64,000 bases of DNA from Ryuthela nishihirai (lineage: Eukaryota > Arthropoda > Arachnida > Araneae > Heptathelidae), in NCBI GenBank assembly GCA_038380435.1, contig JAWZYU010000019.1, positions 18,005,801-18,069,800 of the forward strand, read 5' to 3'. The translations under genes and the position numbers were made by a program. Numbering within the stretch: the stretch's first letter is position 1; each line of letters opens with the position of its first letter. Below the pieces are notes generated by a model, which saw nothing but the letters and a program-made list of their open reading frames with translations, did no database searches and was not told where the DNA came from. Shown here piece after piece: positions 22,510-34,232 of the stretch.

Positions 22510-22794
22510 TCGGTGCGCTGTAAAATGGTAGCTAGGTAATCACTCTGGAAGGAGAGCTATGCACCAGTCCCCTCTGATGATGCATAGAAACAGGCCTAGC
22601 ACCTAACGTCCGACCCCGCCTTCTCGTGGGGCAGGCCGTTAGTACCTTTCAAAAGAGATACTCTCTTGTGGAAGTGAATGGAGAAGGAGGGCTGCCTGAT
22701 TAGTGTGGCCTACTGATCTGGACAACTGGTTACTTTCCCTTTTTATTCTACCCTGCTGAGGAGTGGTCAACCGCACAGAGTCCTGGTGCCCACC
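22510..22794 (+). mobile_element. LINE copy 1, 5' part (left of hAT insertion)
   Basis: This segment (ggaaggagagctatgcaccag, ccgaccccgccttctcgtgg, cctttcaaaagagatactct, ccctgctgaggagtggtcaa) matches the reverse complement of 29220-29493. It is presumably the LINE 5' untranslated part. It is separated from the rest of the LINE by the element at 22795-24757. Confidence 0.88.
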
Positions 22795-24757
22795 CAAGGG
22801 CGTAGCTATGGGGGGATGGGGGGAGGCTCGTTTCCAAAGTAACTCGGAGTTGGCAAAATTCGAAGCGACTTCGCAAAATCTAGGTGAGTTGTGAAAAATT
22901 TGTAATGTTTTTTTTTTTCGTAAAATTAAGGGGAGTTGTAAAAATCGAGGCAACTTCGAAAATCTAGGACAGTTTGTAAAATAGAGAGACGACAAAATTT
23001 AGAGCTGTTCGCAAAATTCGAAGCTACTTTAGTAAAATACAAGTGAGTTGGCAAAATCGGGACAACTTGGCAAAACCTTGAGGAGTTGGCGAAATTCGGA
23101 GTGAATTGGCAAAATCTTGGGGAGTTTACAAAATTCGGAGTGACTTGGCAAAATCGTGAGGAGTTGGCAAAATTCAGGTGAGATGAAAAAAATTGCGATT
23201 TTTTTCTATAAAATTAGGGCGAGTTGGCAAAACGTAGAGAGTTGGCGAAATCTAGGGACAGTTTGCAAAATTCGGAGTGACTTGGCAAAATCGTGGGGAA
23301 TTGGAAAAATTCGCAGTGTCTTAGGAAAATTGAGAGGGGGGGGGGTTGGCAAAATTCAGGTGAGATGTAAAAATTGCAATATTTTTTTTTTATAAAATTA
23401 TGGCGTGTTGTCAAAATCGAGCCTACTTCGCAAATATCTAGGAGAGTTGGCAAATCTTGGGGGAGTTGGCAAAATTCAGAGTGGCTTTTCAAAAATCAGT
23501 TGAGATGTAAAAATTGGGATTCTTTTCTGTAAAATTGCGACGAGTTGGCAAAATTCGAATCCATTTGGTAAAATACGAGAGAGTTGTGAAAATTGGGATT
23601 GTTTTTGTGAAATTAAGGAGAGTTGACAAAATCGAGAAAACTTGGCAAAATTTTGGGGAGTTTCAAAAATTTGAAGTGACTTGGCATATTCAGGAGAAAT
23701 GTAAAAATTAGGATTGTTTTGCGGAAATAAGGAGAAGTGGTAAAATCGAGACAACTTGGCAAAATCTAGGGAAGTTGGCAAAACTGGAAACCACTTGGTA
23801 AAGTACAGGTGAGTTGTAAAATTTGGATTGGTTTTGTGAAATTAAGGAGAGTTAAAAAAACCAAGAACTCGGCAAAATCTAGGGGAGTTGAAAAAATTCG
23901 AAGCCACTTGGTGAAACACAGGGGAGTTGAGTAAATTGTGCTTTTCTTCTGCAATTAAGAAGAATTGTTAAAATTCCAAGTGACTTGGCAAATTCAGGGA
24001 AAATGTAAAAATTGCGATTTTTTTCCGTAAAATTACGGCGAGTTTGCAAAATCTAGAGTAGTTGGCAAAATTATAATCCACTTGGTACAATATAGGCGAT
24101 TTGTGAAAACTGGGATTTGTTTTGTGAAATTAAGGAATTTTGGACAAATCGAGAGAACTGAACAAAATGGAGGGCAGTTGGAAAAATTCGAATCCACTTG
24201 GAAAATACGGGCGAGTTGTGATAATTGGGATTGGATTTGTGAAATTAAGGAGAGTTGACAAAATCGAGAAAACTTGGCAAAATCTTGGGGAGTTTGAAAA
24301 TTTTGAAGTGACTTGGGAAATTTAGGAGAGATGTAAAAATTGGGATTGGTTTTGTGAAATTAAGGAATGTTGGACAAATTGAGGAAACTTAACAAAATGA
24401 AGGGCAGTTGGCAAATTTCGAATCCACTTGGAAAATACGGGCGAGTTGTGGTAATTGGGATTGGGTTTGTGAAATTAAGGAGAGTTTCCCAAATCAAGGG
24501 AAAATTCACACTGACTTGCTACAATTCACACGAGATGTAAATATTGGGATTATTTCTGTGAAATTATGGCTACTTGGCAAAATCATAATTGTCATATTGC
24601 TTGACCTCCACCTCCCCCCTCCCACACACACGGAGCGAAAATCTAGGTAAAAACGTGACGGAGACATTATTTGCGCAGTTGGCAAAATTTGATTTACGTG
24701 TTGGAAAATTTTTTGATTTCATCACCCCCCCAACCATTGTCCTTCGCTTCGCCCCTG
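22795..24757. mobile_element. hAT-like element filled with a minisatellite
   Basis: Left end CAAGGGCGTAGC and right end (reverse complement CAGGGGCGAAGC) form short TIRs with adjacent G-rich/C-rich runs. Between them is 1.9 kb of degenerate tandem units (gagttggcaaaatctaggg, cacttggtaaaatacgggcg, ttgtgaaattaaggag) with a higher-order period of about 110-120 bp. Flanks give an 8-bp TSD: TGCCCACC (22787-22794) and TGCTGACC (24758-24765). The LINE copy at 29.2 kb has the uninterrupted site gtgctgaccata. No transposase is encoded, and minus-strand open frames within it are by-products of the repeat. Confidence 0.9.
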
Positions 24758-26925
24758 TGCTGACCATATAAACCTACTGGACTGGACTGAATTATAAGGC
24801 TCTGAGCTTATTATGGATTCTGAATTTGCTCCACTGGTGGGCTTCTGTGGAGGGAAAATCTTCCGCTGTATTTTGGCCCCAAGTGAATAGATTCATAGGA
24901 TATGTTTATCATCTGGTGGATAATCCTGAGCAGAGGTCATCGCAGGCACCTGAACTCTTTGTTTCTACTGGCATCATCAAATTCTACATTGGAGGAAGTC
25001 TTCCAGTTAGTGGTGGCTTTAGTGGTGGGGGAATGGGTCTTTGTCCCATGCCTGCGATTAGAGGGGCTGTTTGATATTGTCGGCATTGCCTATCTCAATA
25101 AACATAGTTTCTTTAAACATCTCACTAACCATTTTCTCTCCATAGGTAGTTGGAATGTGAGGACTCTGCCCAGAGCTTATTCTTCTGATGTCATCACAAA
25201 AGAATTTTACTGTTATAATTTAGATATTCTCGGCTTGAAAGAGACCAGATGGACAGATAAAGGTCAGATTCTTAAAAATAATCTTAAATTTCTCTTTTCA
25301 AGGAGGGACAACAATAAGCATCACCAATCTGCTTCTCAGCAGACACGCCAGTGATGCTCTTCTAGGATATGAATAAATTAATGAAAGGTTTTTCACAGCA
25401 AAATTTCAGACAAGCGTTAAAGACTTGAATGTTATCTGCTGTTATGCCCCCACTGAGAATGCCGATGAGGATGAGAAGGATAGGTTTTATGAACAACTTC
25501 AGGATATTTTGAATTCTGTCAAGAAAGGAGATATTACCTTGTTCTAGATGACTTCAATGCCAAAGTTGGTACTGACTCTGAAATTTGGGAAGAGGTGATA
25601 GGCCCTTTTGGTATTGGTAGCTGCAACCACAATGGAAAATGTCTCCTATAGGTAAATAAACTAATGGTTTGAGAATAACTAACACTTATTACAAAGACCA
25701 CGACATATATAAGTACCTAATGGGCTGCATAAGAATATAATTGATTATATATTAATTAACAGCAAATGGGCTAGTTCTGTTATGAATACCGGGTCATATA
25801 GGGGAGCTGAAATTGGATCTGACCATTACCTTGTTAAAAGTGTCTTGCAACATAAACTTAAAAAGTGTTGTGCTAGGTTTACAAAATTTACTTTTAATAC
25901 TGAAGCTCTGAAAGACCCAGTTACAGCCAAAGTTTACCATGATAGGTTACTTAGTCATTATCACAGTCATGGTATGCTTACTACTGAAGTTGAGGAAGAA
26001 TGAGACCATTTTAAACAGACTTTTTCGGAACCTAACAGTACTCTGTTAGGAAAAATCAGCAGAGGAGACAGAATTATCTGAGTGATAAGGCACTTGAGCT
26101 TATTTCAGAAAGAAAGAACTGCAGGAATGTCCTTAATCAACACCCTACTAGCCCTAATAGAAAGCATTACAGAGAACTTAATAAACGTGTAAAAGTTCAG
26201 TTAGCTGCTGATAAGAATCTTTGGCTGACAAAGCCGAGGAAGCAGTTAGACAGCACAACAGCAGAGAGCTATACAAGATTGTTAATGTTTTGTATGGTAG
26301 AAAATGAACAGGTATACAGGGATTGAAGGATAAACAAGGTAAGGTTATAGAACTGTCATGGCTAGGTGGGCTGAGCATTTCAGTGATGTTCTAAACAATG
26401 TGGTTAGTTCTACTCCCATTGTTTGTAATGATGATAGCTGCATTGGGGGCTTTAATGTTGCCCTATAACACAATCTGAAGTTATTTTGGCTATTTCTAAA
26501 CTTAAACTTCATAAATTCGCAGGTGTACATGAAATTACTTATGCAATGCTTAGAGCTGGGAATGTTTCGGTTACCATTTGAATGACTGAAATTTTTTTCC
26601 TAAGCTTTTTAACATTTTTCCCAGTTTTCAAAAAAGGTAATCGCAGTTCTTGTGATAACTATAGGGGTATCAGCCTACTCTCTGTTCCAGGGAAAGTTAT
26701 TTGCATGATTGTGCTTAATAGAATTAAGAATCTGGTTGACAGGCAATTGCATGATGAGCAATGCGGATTCAGAAGTGGTAGGAGATGTGTGGATCAGATA
26801 TTTTCACTTAGGCAGATTCTTGAGAAATGTTTACAGTTTCAGAAACCTTTGGTTGCTGGGTTTGTTGATTACAAAAAGGCTTTCTTTTGGTGTCACCCAT
26901 GATCGTCTATATACCTACCAGGCTT
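24758..26925 (+). pseudogene. LINE copy 1: endonuclease and RT remnants
   Basis: Non-LTR retrotransposon ORF, many times broken. From about 25150 the frame reads SIGSWNVRTL, LDILGLKETRWTDKGQI, i.e. the N-terminus of an AP-type endonuclease. The GSDHYLVKS motif with the catalytic Asp-His pair is kept near 25815. The RT part at 26615-26890 reads NRSSCDNYRGISLLSVPGKV, then QCGFRSGRRCVDQIFSLRQI and FVDYKKAF (RT motif A). The sequence stops just after motif A, so the palm, the YADD box and the 3' end are missing. The sequence style recalls RTE/CR1-like elements, but I cannot fix the clade. Stops and frameshifts make it inactive. Confidence 0.85.
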
Positions 26926-27485
26926 GAACGTACACAGTTGTGACGTCACACATATACTTGTCACACATGTATATAGCTACTTCGCAGCAATATGTAATTG
27001 TCTGCTCGCGTGTAGTATGTATTAAAACTGTGTTTACAAACCTAAAATGATTATATTACTCAGAGGAAAGTTACAGTTATTTTTATTTTAAGCTTCTATA
27101 TCTTAGTTTTTTTATTTTAAGCTTCTATATCTTAGTTTTTGTTAATAATATAATTTATTGTAATAATTTAGCTGTGTTTTCGATTAGCGCTTACCATACC
27201 TGAAGTTAGGCCAGGCCTACTTTTAAGGATGAGCGGTAAATTTAAATTTTAAACCATGAACTATTAAGTTATATTTACTGATTAATAAATGAAAGCGAAG
27301 TGGTGAAGTAAAGAACTATAGGTCACAGCTGTAAAGACCATAAATATTTAAACTTTTATTCAAAACCAAAATAACTGCTATAGTAATACAGTGTTCTTCA
27401 GTAAATCGTCTCAAGTGTACATAAGGAGAATTTTATGTTTATTGAATACGATACTTTGTGTGTGTGTGTGTGTATATATATATAT
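26926..27485. other. Spacer between inverted LINE copies; (TG)n(TA)n microsatellite
   Basis: No gene seen. Two direct copies of ttattttaagcttctatatc lie at 27083-27135. A TG/TA microsatellite is at 27457-27488. Confidence 0.6.
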
Positions 27486-27567
27486 ACACAGTTGTATCAG
27501 TATAATATGACCACCTACCATAGTATATGTATGGTAGGTGGTCATATTTTTCAGATACGACTGTGTA
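27486..27567. repeat. Hairpin with about 37-bp arms at LINE junction
   Basis: Arm 27486-27522 and arm 27530-27567 pair through atatgaccacctaccata / tatggtaggtggtcatat and, less perfectly, out to acacag / ctgtgt. The right arm is continuous with the end of LINE copy 2. Confidence 0.88.
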
Positions 27568-27574
27568 TAGCTTC

Positions 27575-29493
27575 CGTTCGCGTGGGCCGAGAGTAGTCTT
27601 GGTATCTGTTCTGCTATCTAACTGCTTCCTCGGCGTTGTCTGCCAAACCATCACGCCAAAGATTCTAATCAGCAGCTAACTGATCTTTTACACGTTTATT
27701 AAGTTCCCTGTAATGCTTTCTATTAGGACTAGTAGGGTATTGATTAAGGACATTCCTGCAGTTCTTTCTTTCCGAAATAAGCTCAAGTGCCTTATCACTC
27801 AGATAATTCTGCCTCTTCTGCTCCTTTTTTCCTAAAAGAGTACTGTTAGTGTCCAAAAAAGCCTATTTAAAATGATCCCATTCTTCCTCAACTTCAGTAG
27901 CAAGTATGCCATGACTGTCATAATGACTAAGTAACCTATCATAGTAAGCTTTGGCTATAACTGGGTCTTTCAGAGCTTCAGTATTAAAAGCAAATTTTTT
28001 AACCCTAGCACAACACTTTTTAAGTTTAAGTTGCAATACACTTTTAACAAGATAATCGTCAGATCCAATTTCAGCTCCCCTATATGACCTTGTATTCCTA
28101 ACAGAACTAGCCCATTTGCTGTTAATTAATATATAATCAATCATATTCTTATGCAGCCCATCGGGTGAAACCCATGTGTACTTATGTATGTCGCGGTGTT
28201 TGTAATAAGTGTTAGTTATTCTGAATCCATTGAGTTTACTTACCTGCAGGAGACGTTGTCCATTCCCATTGCAGCTACCAATACCAAATGGGCTTATCAC
28301 CCTTCCCCAAAGGTCAGAGTCAGTACCAACTTTGGCACTGAAGTCACCTAGAACAAGGGTAAAATCTCCTTTCTTGACAGAATTCAAAATATCCTGAAGT
28401 TGTCCATAAAACCTATCCTTCTCGTCCTAATCGACATCCTCAGTGGGGGCATAACAGCAGATAACATTCAGGTCTTTAACGCTTGTCTGAAATTTTGCTG
28501 TAAGAAACCTTTCATTAATGCACTCAACCTCTGTGGCAAGCAGCTGCTTGAGGGGGTATTTTTTTTTTTTTTTTATTTATCCTAGAAGAGCATCACTAGC
28601 GTGTCTGCTGAGAAGCAGACCCACGCCCTGGTGATGGTTATTGTCGTCCCTCCCTGAAAAGAGAAATTTAAGATTATTTTTAAGAATCTGACCTTTATCT
28701 GTCCATCTGGTCTCTTGCAAGCCGAGAATATTTAAATTACAATGGTGGAATTCTTGTGTGAGGACATCAAGAGAAAAAGCTCTGTGCAGAGTCCTCACAT
28801 TCCAACTACCTATGGAGAGAAAATTGTTAGTGGGATGTTTAAAGAAACTATGTTTATTGAGAGAGGGAATGCCGACAAAATCAAAAAGCCCCCTAATCGC
28901 AGACATGGGGCAAAGACCCGTTCCCCCACCACTAAAGGCTGAAGTCATCTACACTGGAACTCTTCCTCCAATGTAGAATTTGACGATGGCAATAGAAGCA
29001 AAGAGTTCAGGTGCCTGCGATGAACTCTACTCAGGATTATCCACCAGCTGATAAACATATCCTGTAAATCTATTCACTTGGGGCTGTCAACCCACAAACA
29101 AACAGAAAACACAGCGGAAGATTTTCCCTCCACAGAAGCCCACCAGTGCAGCAAAATCAGGATCCATAATCAAGCTCAGAGCCATATATCTGTCCAGTCC
29201 AGTGGGTTTGTATGGTCAGCACCAGGACCCTGTGTGGTTGACCACTCCTCAGCAGGGTAGAAAAAAAAGAAAAGTAGCCATAGTTGTCCAGATCAGTAGG
29301 CCACACTAATCTGGCAGCCATCCCCTTCCGTTCACTTCCACAAGAGAGTATCTCTTTTGAAAGGTACTAACGGTCTGCACCACGAGAAGGCGGGGTCGGA
29401 CATTAGGTGCTAGGCCTGGCCGGTTCTATGCATCATCACAGGGGATTGGTGCATAGCTCTCCTTCCAGTGACTACCTAGATACCATTTACAGA
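27575..29493 (-). pseudogene. LINE copy 2: endonuclease region, 3'-truncated
   Basis: The minus strand carries the same LINE as 22510-26925, minus the hAT insertion. The endonuclease frame is better kept than in copy 1: SIGSWNVRTL, LGLQETRW (about 28860-28700), GDFSAKVGTDSDLWG, YTWVSPDGLHKNMIDYILI and RSYRGAEIGSDDYLVKS (28380-28040). Two catalytic residues of the family are changed: the Asn of GDFN is Ser, and the His of SDH is Asp. It is cut at 27575, before the RT core. A SINE-B tail interrupts it at 28516-28575. Confidence 0.87.
28516..28575 (+). mobile_element. SINE-B tail fragment inside LINE copy 2
   Basis: Starting at acctctgtggcaagcagctg, it runs through cttgagggggta into a T-rich tract. 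Comparison with LINE copy 1 near 25370 shows this piece is an insertion in LINE sequence, hence a severely 5'-truncated SINE-B. Confidence 0.82.
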
Positions 29494-29616
29494 CTACGAA
29501 AATATAACGCTAGGGATATTAAAATTATTATATAATAATAATTTTTATGGATATTAAAAATATCAATCATTATGGATATTAAAAATTATTATATCTAGAA
29601 CGTTATATATATATAA

Positions 29617-29911
29617 GGTTATGGATATTAAAATTGAACAGCGTTGTGAGATAAAATTTTACCTGCCGACTTGTAAAAAATGTGCAATCATTGAAAGACT
29701 GGTCCCACCGTTCCTGCCATTTCTTTGTTGCTATTTGGAACGGCCTTCCAAATCGCCTGTGTGAACCACTTTTTGCGACCAAATCCGAATCAACGCTGAA
29801 TTTCCGTCCTCACAATTTTTTTTAATGAAAACAACCATAAGTCACATAGAGACAGAGCTCAAACGACAGATCTGGATCGCACAACGCTGCTCAATTTTGA
29901 TATCCATAACC
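29617..29911. mobile_element. MITE with about 36-bp TIRs
   Basis: The left end GGTTATGGATATTAAAATTG and the right end (reverse complement GGTTATGGATATCAAAATTG) continue to the shared agcagcgttgtg-type text. The 295-bp interior has no open frame of note. Superfamily uncertain. Confidence 0.75.
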
Positions 29912-30243
29912 TAAAAAACTTGAAAGAATTAGTCACAAAAAAGTGTTTAACAGGGGCATACGAAGATACCTCACTTCAAACGCTTTCTATACGTAATAGA
30001 ACACCGCTAGAAAAACAACAACGGTTGTCATGGATATGAGACAGTATTATTAACCAATGGGTATACTGGCGAGGCTTCTAAGCAGTGCTGACAATTTACA
30101 GTAAAAATATTCTGTTATTTTGGAACACCCTTTGTAATATGTATATTTATTATATTATAATAATATACGTAGACAATCCACGCTTTACCTAAGGATACGT
30201 TCTGCAAAACATTACGCAAGTCAAGTTTTACATACGTCATATA

Positions 30244-31268
30244 CCGGGTGATCCAAATGTAACAGAAAAAGTAAAAATGCAATAATTCGAAAAGTATAGA
30301 CAGTAGCACGATGCCGTTTTCACAGAAATGCACAGAAAGACGTGGGATTTTTTTAATAACAAAAAAATTTATTGACAGAATAGTTACATTTGCCACCGAC
30401 AGGTGACGCCTCGGTTGTGTCAGTAGTTTGTACAGTGGCGCAGCACAATTCGCAACGCAGCTAAGATTACAAATGTTCAATGTGATGTCCGTCATTCATG
30501 AGAATGTGCAGAGTGTCAGACATTGCATTCATTGAATGTGCAGAGTGTCAGACATCTCACGACACTCTGCACAGCATCTAAGAGGGTTTTTTACCAGTTC
30601 GTCTTGAAATTTCACACATACTGCATTCCCCATGTCGTAAGCTGCCGATTGTGTGTCGGCCTCGTCTTCGACCTCGTGCACAACTGCAATATTTTTTTGG
30701 GTCTCCCACTTCTTGCACGTGCTTCCAAACTGCCAGTGTCCTCAAACCTTTTCATCGTAGCTATCAGTGAGGAACAAGACATCGGTCCTTCTCCACTTCT
30801 AATACCCCGCATCGAACGATAGGTGCGCAAAGCTGCCCTTGCACATTTGGAGTTCTGATAGTACAGCTTAACTAAAAGGCTTTATCTCGTAACGATAACA
30901 TGCCTCACCTTGGCAGAACGTTTAACTTCGGTAATAAATGTTAAATTTTGAAAGTTTAACTTCAGTATTCACTATATCTGAAATTTACGTACCTCACAGC
31001 AAAGGCAGATTGATCAATGTTCGCAGTTTCGCACCGTCTGAGGAGCGGCAGCCGGCAGATCTGCTTAAATAGTGACAGGCTGCAGCTTCGGGACCGCTAC
31101 AACGCCATCTGTCGGTGACAAATGTAACTATTCTGGCAATAAAATTTTTCGTTATTAAAAAAAATCCCATGTCTTTCTGTGCATTTCTCTGAAAACCGCA
31201 TCGTGCTACTGTCTGTACTTTTCGTATTATTGCATTTTTACTTTTTCTGTTACTTTTGGATCACCTGG
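30244..31268 (-). mobile_element. Mariner-like element with about 160-bp TIRs
   Basis: The outer ends CCGGGTGATCCAAATGTAAC and (reverse complement) CCAGGTGATCCAAAAGTAAC stay matched for about 160 bp, up to gttacatttgycaccgacag. TA flanks both sides. On the minus strand near 30710-30830 the fragment IRSGEGPMSCSSLIATMKRF and SLEARARSGRPKK resembles the N-terminal helix-turn-helix of mariner-type transposases. The catalytic domain is gone, so it is a deletion derivative. Confidence 0.88.
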
Positions 31269-32429
31269 TACTTAAGTATGTACATTTCTCATATTGTATA
31301 CTTTGATAGTACTATACAGGTAGTAACGATAATTTAACGGTAATATATACATAACATACCTTAGTTCTCACTGGTAGTTTGTTAAAAATGTTGATGATAA
31401 TAATTTTATTTAGAAAATCATGAAATAAACTATTAAAAGTAACGTATCATGAATCTATCTCTAATACACCCTTAATATAATTCGTACTAGTTTGTGCAAA
31501 AAAAGGACACATGTAGAAAATATTTTATTTCTAAAATTTATGGAATAAAGTTACTTTTAATTGAATGACACTTATCTTTATTCTTAGTGTTGGCTTGCTC
31601 ATATGAAGCGAATAATGTATTAGTAATATGTTGGCTTAATTATTAGATGGTTGAAAGAGTATGGGGAAAAAGGATAGATGTTCCTCCACTGGAAGTAGCG
31701 GCAAATTTGGAATGTGTGTTAATCGTTCAGGCTTCCTTACGAACTTCTCAAGAGTAATCAAGAGTCTGCAAAGTGTAGCTTGTCAGTGCAAGTAGGTCAC
31801 TTACCTGCAAACATAATTTTCCGCAACTCGAAATTTTCGGAATTTTAAAATATTTTTTTTTACGTACAGTCAAATTTGTGTAAGACGAATCTGCGTAATC
31901 CAGTGGGTATTAACCCGTTTTCTTAAGGATTCGTTTGCGCAAAAATTGGAATACACGTTACAACTCATCAATTAACAAAATTAAATTGTAAGAATTTCTA
32001 TTATTTAAAATCTGTAACAGTTATATTCCACCTAATCACTCCAATAATTATGAATACATCTCCAACTTCTTTCACAATATTAGCTAAATTCTGGCAACCC
32101 AAGTTCCAGCAAGATGGCTTTAATTTAATTGGAATTTACTGGAATACCTCCTGCCAAGAGTTCAGCACAATGAGAGCAATATCTCAATTCCACTTTAACC
32201 GTTTCCGACAACTTGTTGATTTCCCAACAAGAGGCAATAACTTTATTAATTGGTATTTCGTACTGATGCATTTGCTTACAATGTACAAGTTTTCGACCTC
32301 TTCTCCCACAGCGACTTACCACCGCATATTCCTATCTCATTAAATATTAATTTCAACACTCAACAATCTTGCAAACAAAAGTATCATGATTATCTTAACA
32401 CTATGATTTTATAACCAACATAATCACTG
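31269..32429. other. AT-rich stretch, no gene seen
   Basis: No exon or TE terminus recognised. Confidence 0.4.
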
Positions 32430-33730
32430 ATATATTTTCACACTTAGATGCGAGCAATATTCATAATACCAGCAATTTTGATGAAGTTTATTTAGAATTT
32501 ACCCTTTGTATAGAAAAATGCTTAGCAACAACAACCTTTCTTACAATCGCGAAACATTGTACCTAATGAACAGTTCGAATTCATGCCTAAGCGTTCTACG
32601 ATTCAACTACTCAATAATTTGCATTCGTGAACTTCACTTTTAGATAATAATATCCTTGTTGATGTCCATTTTCCCGGACTTTGAAAAGGCCTTCGATAAA
32701 TTCAAACGATCCTTTTTGATTTAACATTTCTGAACCTTGGTATAGTTAGTCTAATTGTGAGGTTCTTTCCTACCTGATTACTCATCGGATACAACAAGTT
32801 CGAGTTGGAAACAATTTATTCTCCATTGGAACGATCGAATGTGGAGTCATACAAGGGTCCGTTCTAGTTCTGTTCTTCATAATCTTTACCTCTGAAATTC
32901 CTAGTATTTTTCGTCCTATCCAATGTACAAGATATGCAGATAACATTAATTTCTTTTGTACATCCAACAATGAAAAAGAATATAATTCATTACAAACTCT
33001 TTGTGGCGATTTCCAGTGGAGTGTAAAGTACGAACTACCTATATCAAAAGACAAATCAAGTGTTCTGTACATTGGTTGCAAGAATCCTCATTATAAATAT
33101 TTCACAAACGATCCGATTAGAAATATACAAACACAGAAAACTTAGGAGTCTTAATCTTATCACAGTTAACTTTGGTGACCATTGTGATAGTATTGATAGA
33201 AAGGCTTATTGCAGCGTTTTCTTAATTCTGAAAGTTATGTTAAATGTGGCATATATTCCCTAATTCGCGCATTTGTGACTTTCATCAGATCCTCGCTAGA
33301 ATATGTGTCATCTGTAGGACACTTCATCTAATATCAGATATCAAAAATCTTGACCGCGCCGCGTAGAGATGATTTACAAAAAGACTTTCTGGATTTTACA
33401 ATATGCTATATGAAGAAAGGTTGAAAAGGCTCTCTTTGCATTCCTTGGAGTGGAGAAGGCTAATGTTCGACATAAAAACATGGAGTAGAAAGACTTGGAG
33501 TAACTCACTATAACGTAGATACTCCTATAATCAACCTTGCAAATAGACGTACAAGAGGTCATAACTCTTACTTTCGATTTACCTTTTGCTCGAAAGAACG
33601 TAAAGTACCTTCTTTTGTATGGAATTCCCTTTCCAGTGAGGTTCACTTCTACAAATATTAATGTTTTTACTTTTAGACTGAAAAGATTTGAGTTATCACC
33701 ATTTCTCAAATGTTTAAAATTTTGATGTTT
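32430..33730 (+). pseudogene. LINE reverse transcriptase relic
   Basis: A second, unrelated LINE. Fragments of one RT appear in order with stops and shifts between them: FEFMPKRSTIQLLNNLHS (about 32575), FPDFEKAFDKF (motif A, about 32670), VRVGNNLFSIGTIECGVIQG then SVLVLFFIIFTSEIP (motif B region, about 32800-32910), CTRYADNINFF (YADD box with the second Asp changed to Asn, about 32930), PISKDKSSVLYIG, and a C-terminal FYNMLYEERLKRLSLHSLEWRR segment (about 33400). The order and the tail fit CR1/Jockey-type LINEs. No TSD or A tail was located. Confidence 0.8.
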
Positions 33731-33952
33731 TTTTCCTTTTCCAGTATCAGTGTACTGATTTCTGTAATAATAATAATTATAATATAGTATTTAATGCATA
33801 TTATAATTAGCATTATTATGAATATTAATTATAATATTATGCATATTATAATAATATTATATAAATGTACGAAGAAGTTTTTTAGTTACTTAGTATTTTT
33901 AGTTTAGACAAAGGAATTTTAATGTTCTAAAACTGTAATACTTTTTCCTTAC

Positions 33953-34117
33953 TTTAGGCATAATGATTAGAAAATGGCCCGTAGTCTGTGATCGTCGTGC
34001 CACGCTTTCTCCTGGGTGTACTTCTTCTGCCACATCAGTTGAAACACTTTTCCCTTGACAGTTACTCGCACATAGTGGGGTCGAACATCAACGTCTACAA
34101 GAGGCGTGTCCAAATAT
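33953..34117 (-). CDS. DNAAF11: DNAAF11 (LRRC6/tilB) exon, CS-like domain, with frameshift
   Basis: Cytoplasmic assembly factor for ciliary and flagellar dynein arms; this exon belongs to its C-terminal CS/p23-like domain. On the minus strand the acceptor ttttccag ends at 34118, the exon reads [20 protein letters not shown] and KGKVFQL, and the donor gtaagg starts at 33952. The first base completes the Arg codon split from the exon at 42775. After FQL the frame breaks: the annotated frame runs 22 more codons to a stop at 33967-33969. Shifting by one base gives [20 protein letters not shown] and FLIIMPK, the conserved family segment with correct spacing. One base seems missing near 34032-34040. 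An assembly or sequencing error is likelier than a real null, since the rest of the exon and its splice sites are intact. The following exons were not found. Confidence 0.85.
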
Positions 34118-34232
34118 CTGGAAAATCATATACATAGGATGAGAAAATATTTAATCCTTTGTCCTTAATTGGTCAATCAATGTTCTATCTTTACTAATAT
34201 GTAATGTATTTTTAGTTACTGCAAGTTTCAAT

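Noticed and set aside
22639..23954. Series of Phe/Leu/Gln/Pro-rich open frames on the minus strand
   Set aside because: They are translations of the minisatellite units; frames switch with indels and have no start or splice context.
22795..24757. CRISPR-like array
   Set aside because: Repeats are degenerate and contiguous without unique spacers, and the setting is a eukaryotic transposon.
33374..33709. 111-codon minus-strand open frame
   Set aside because: It is antisense to the LINE RT relic, whose plus-strand motifs are clear.
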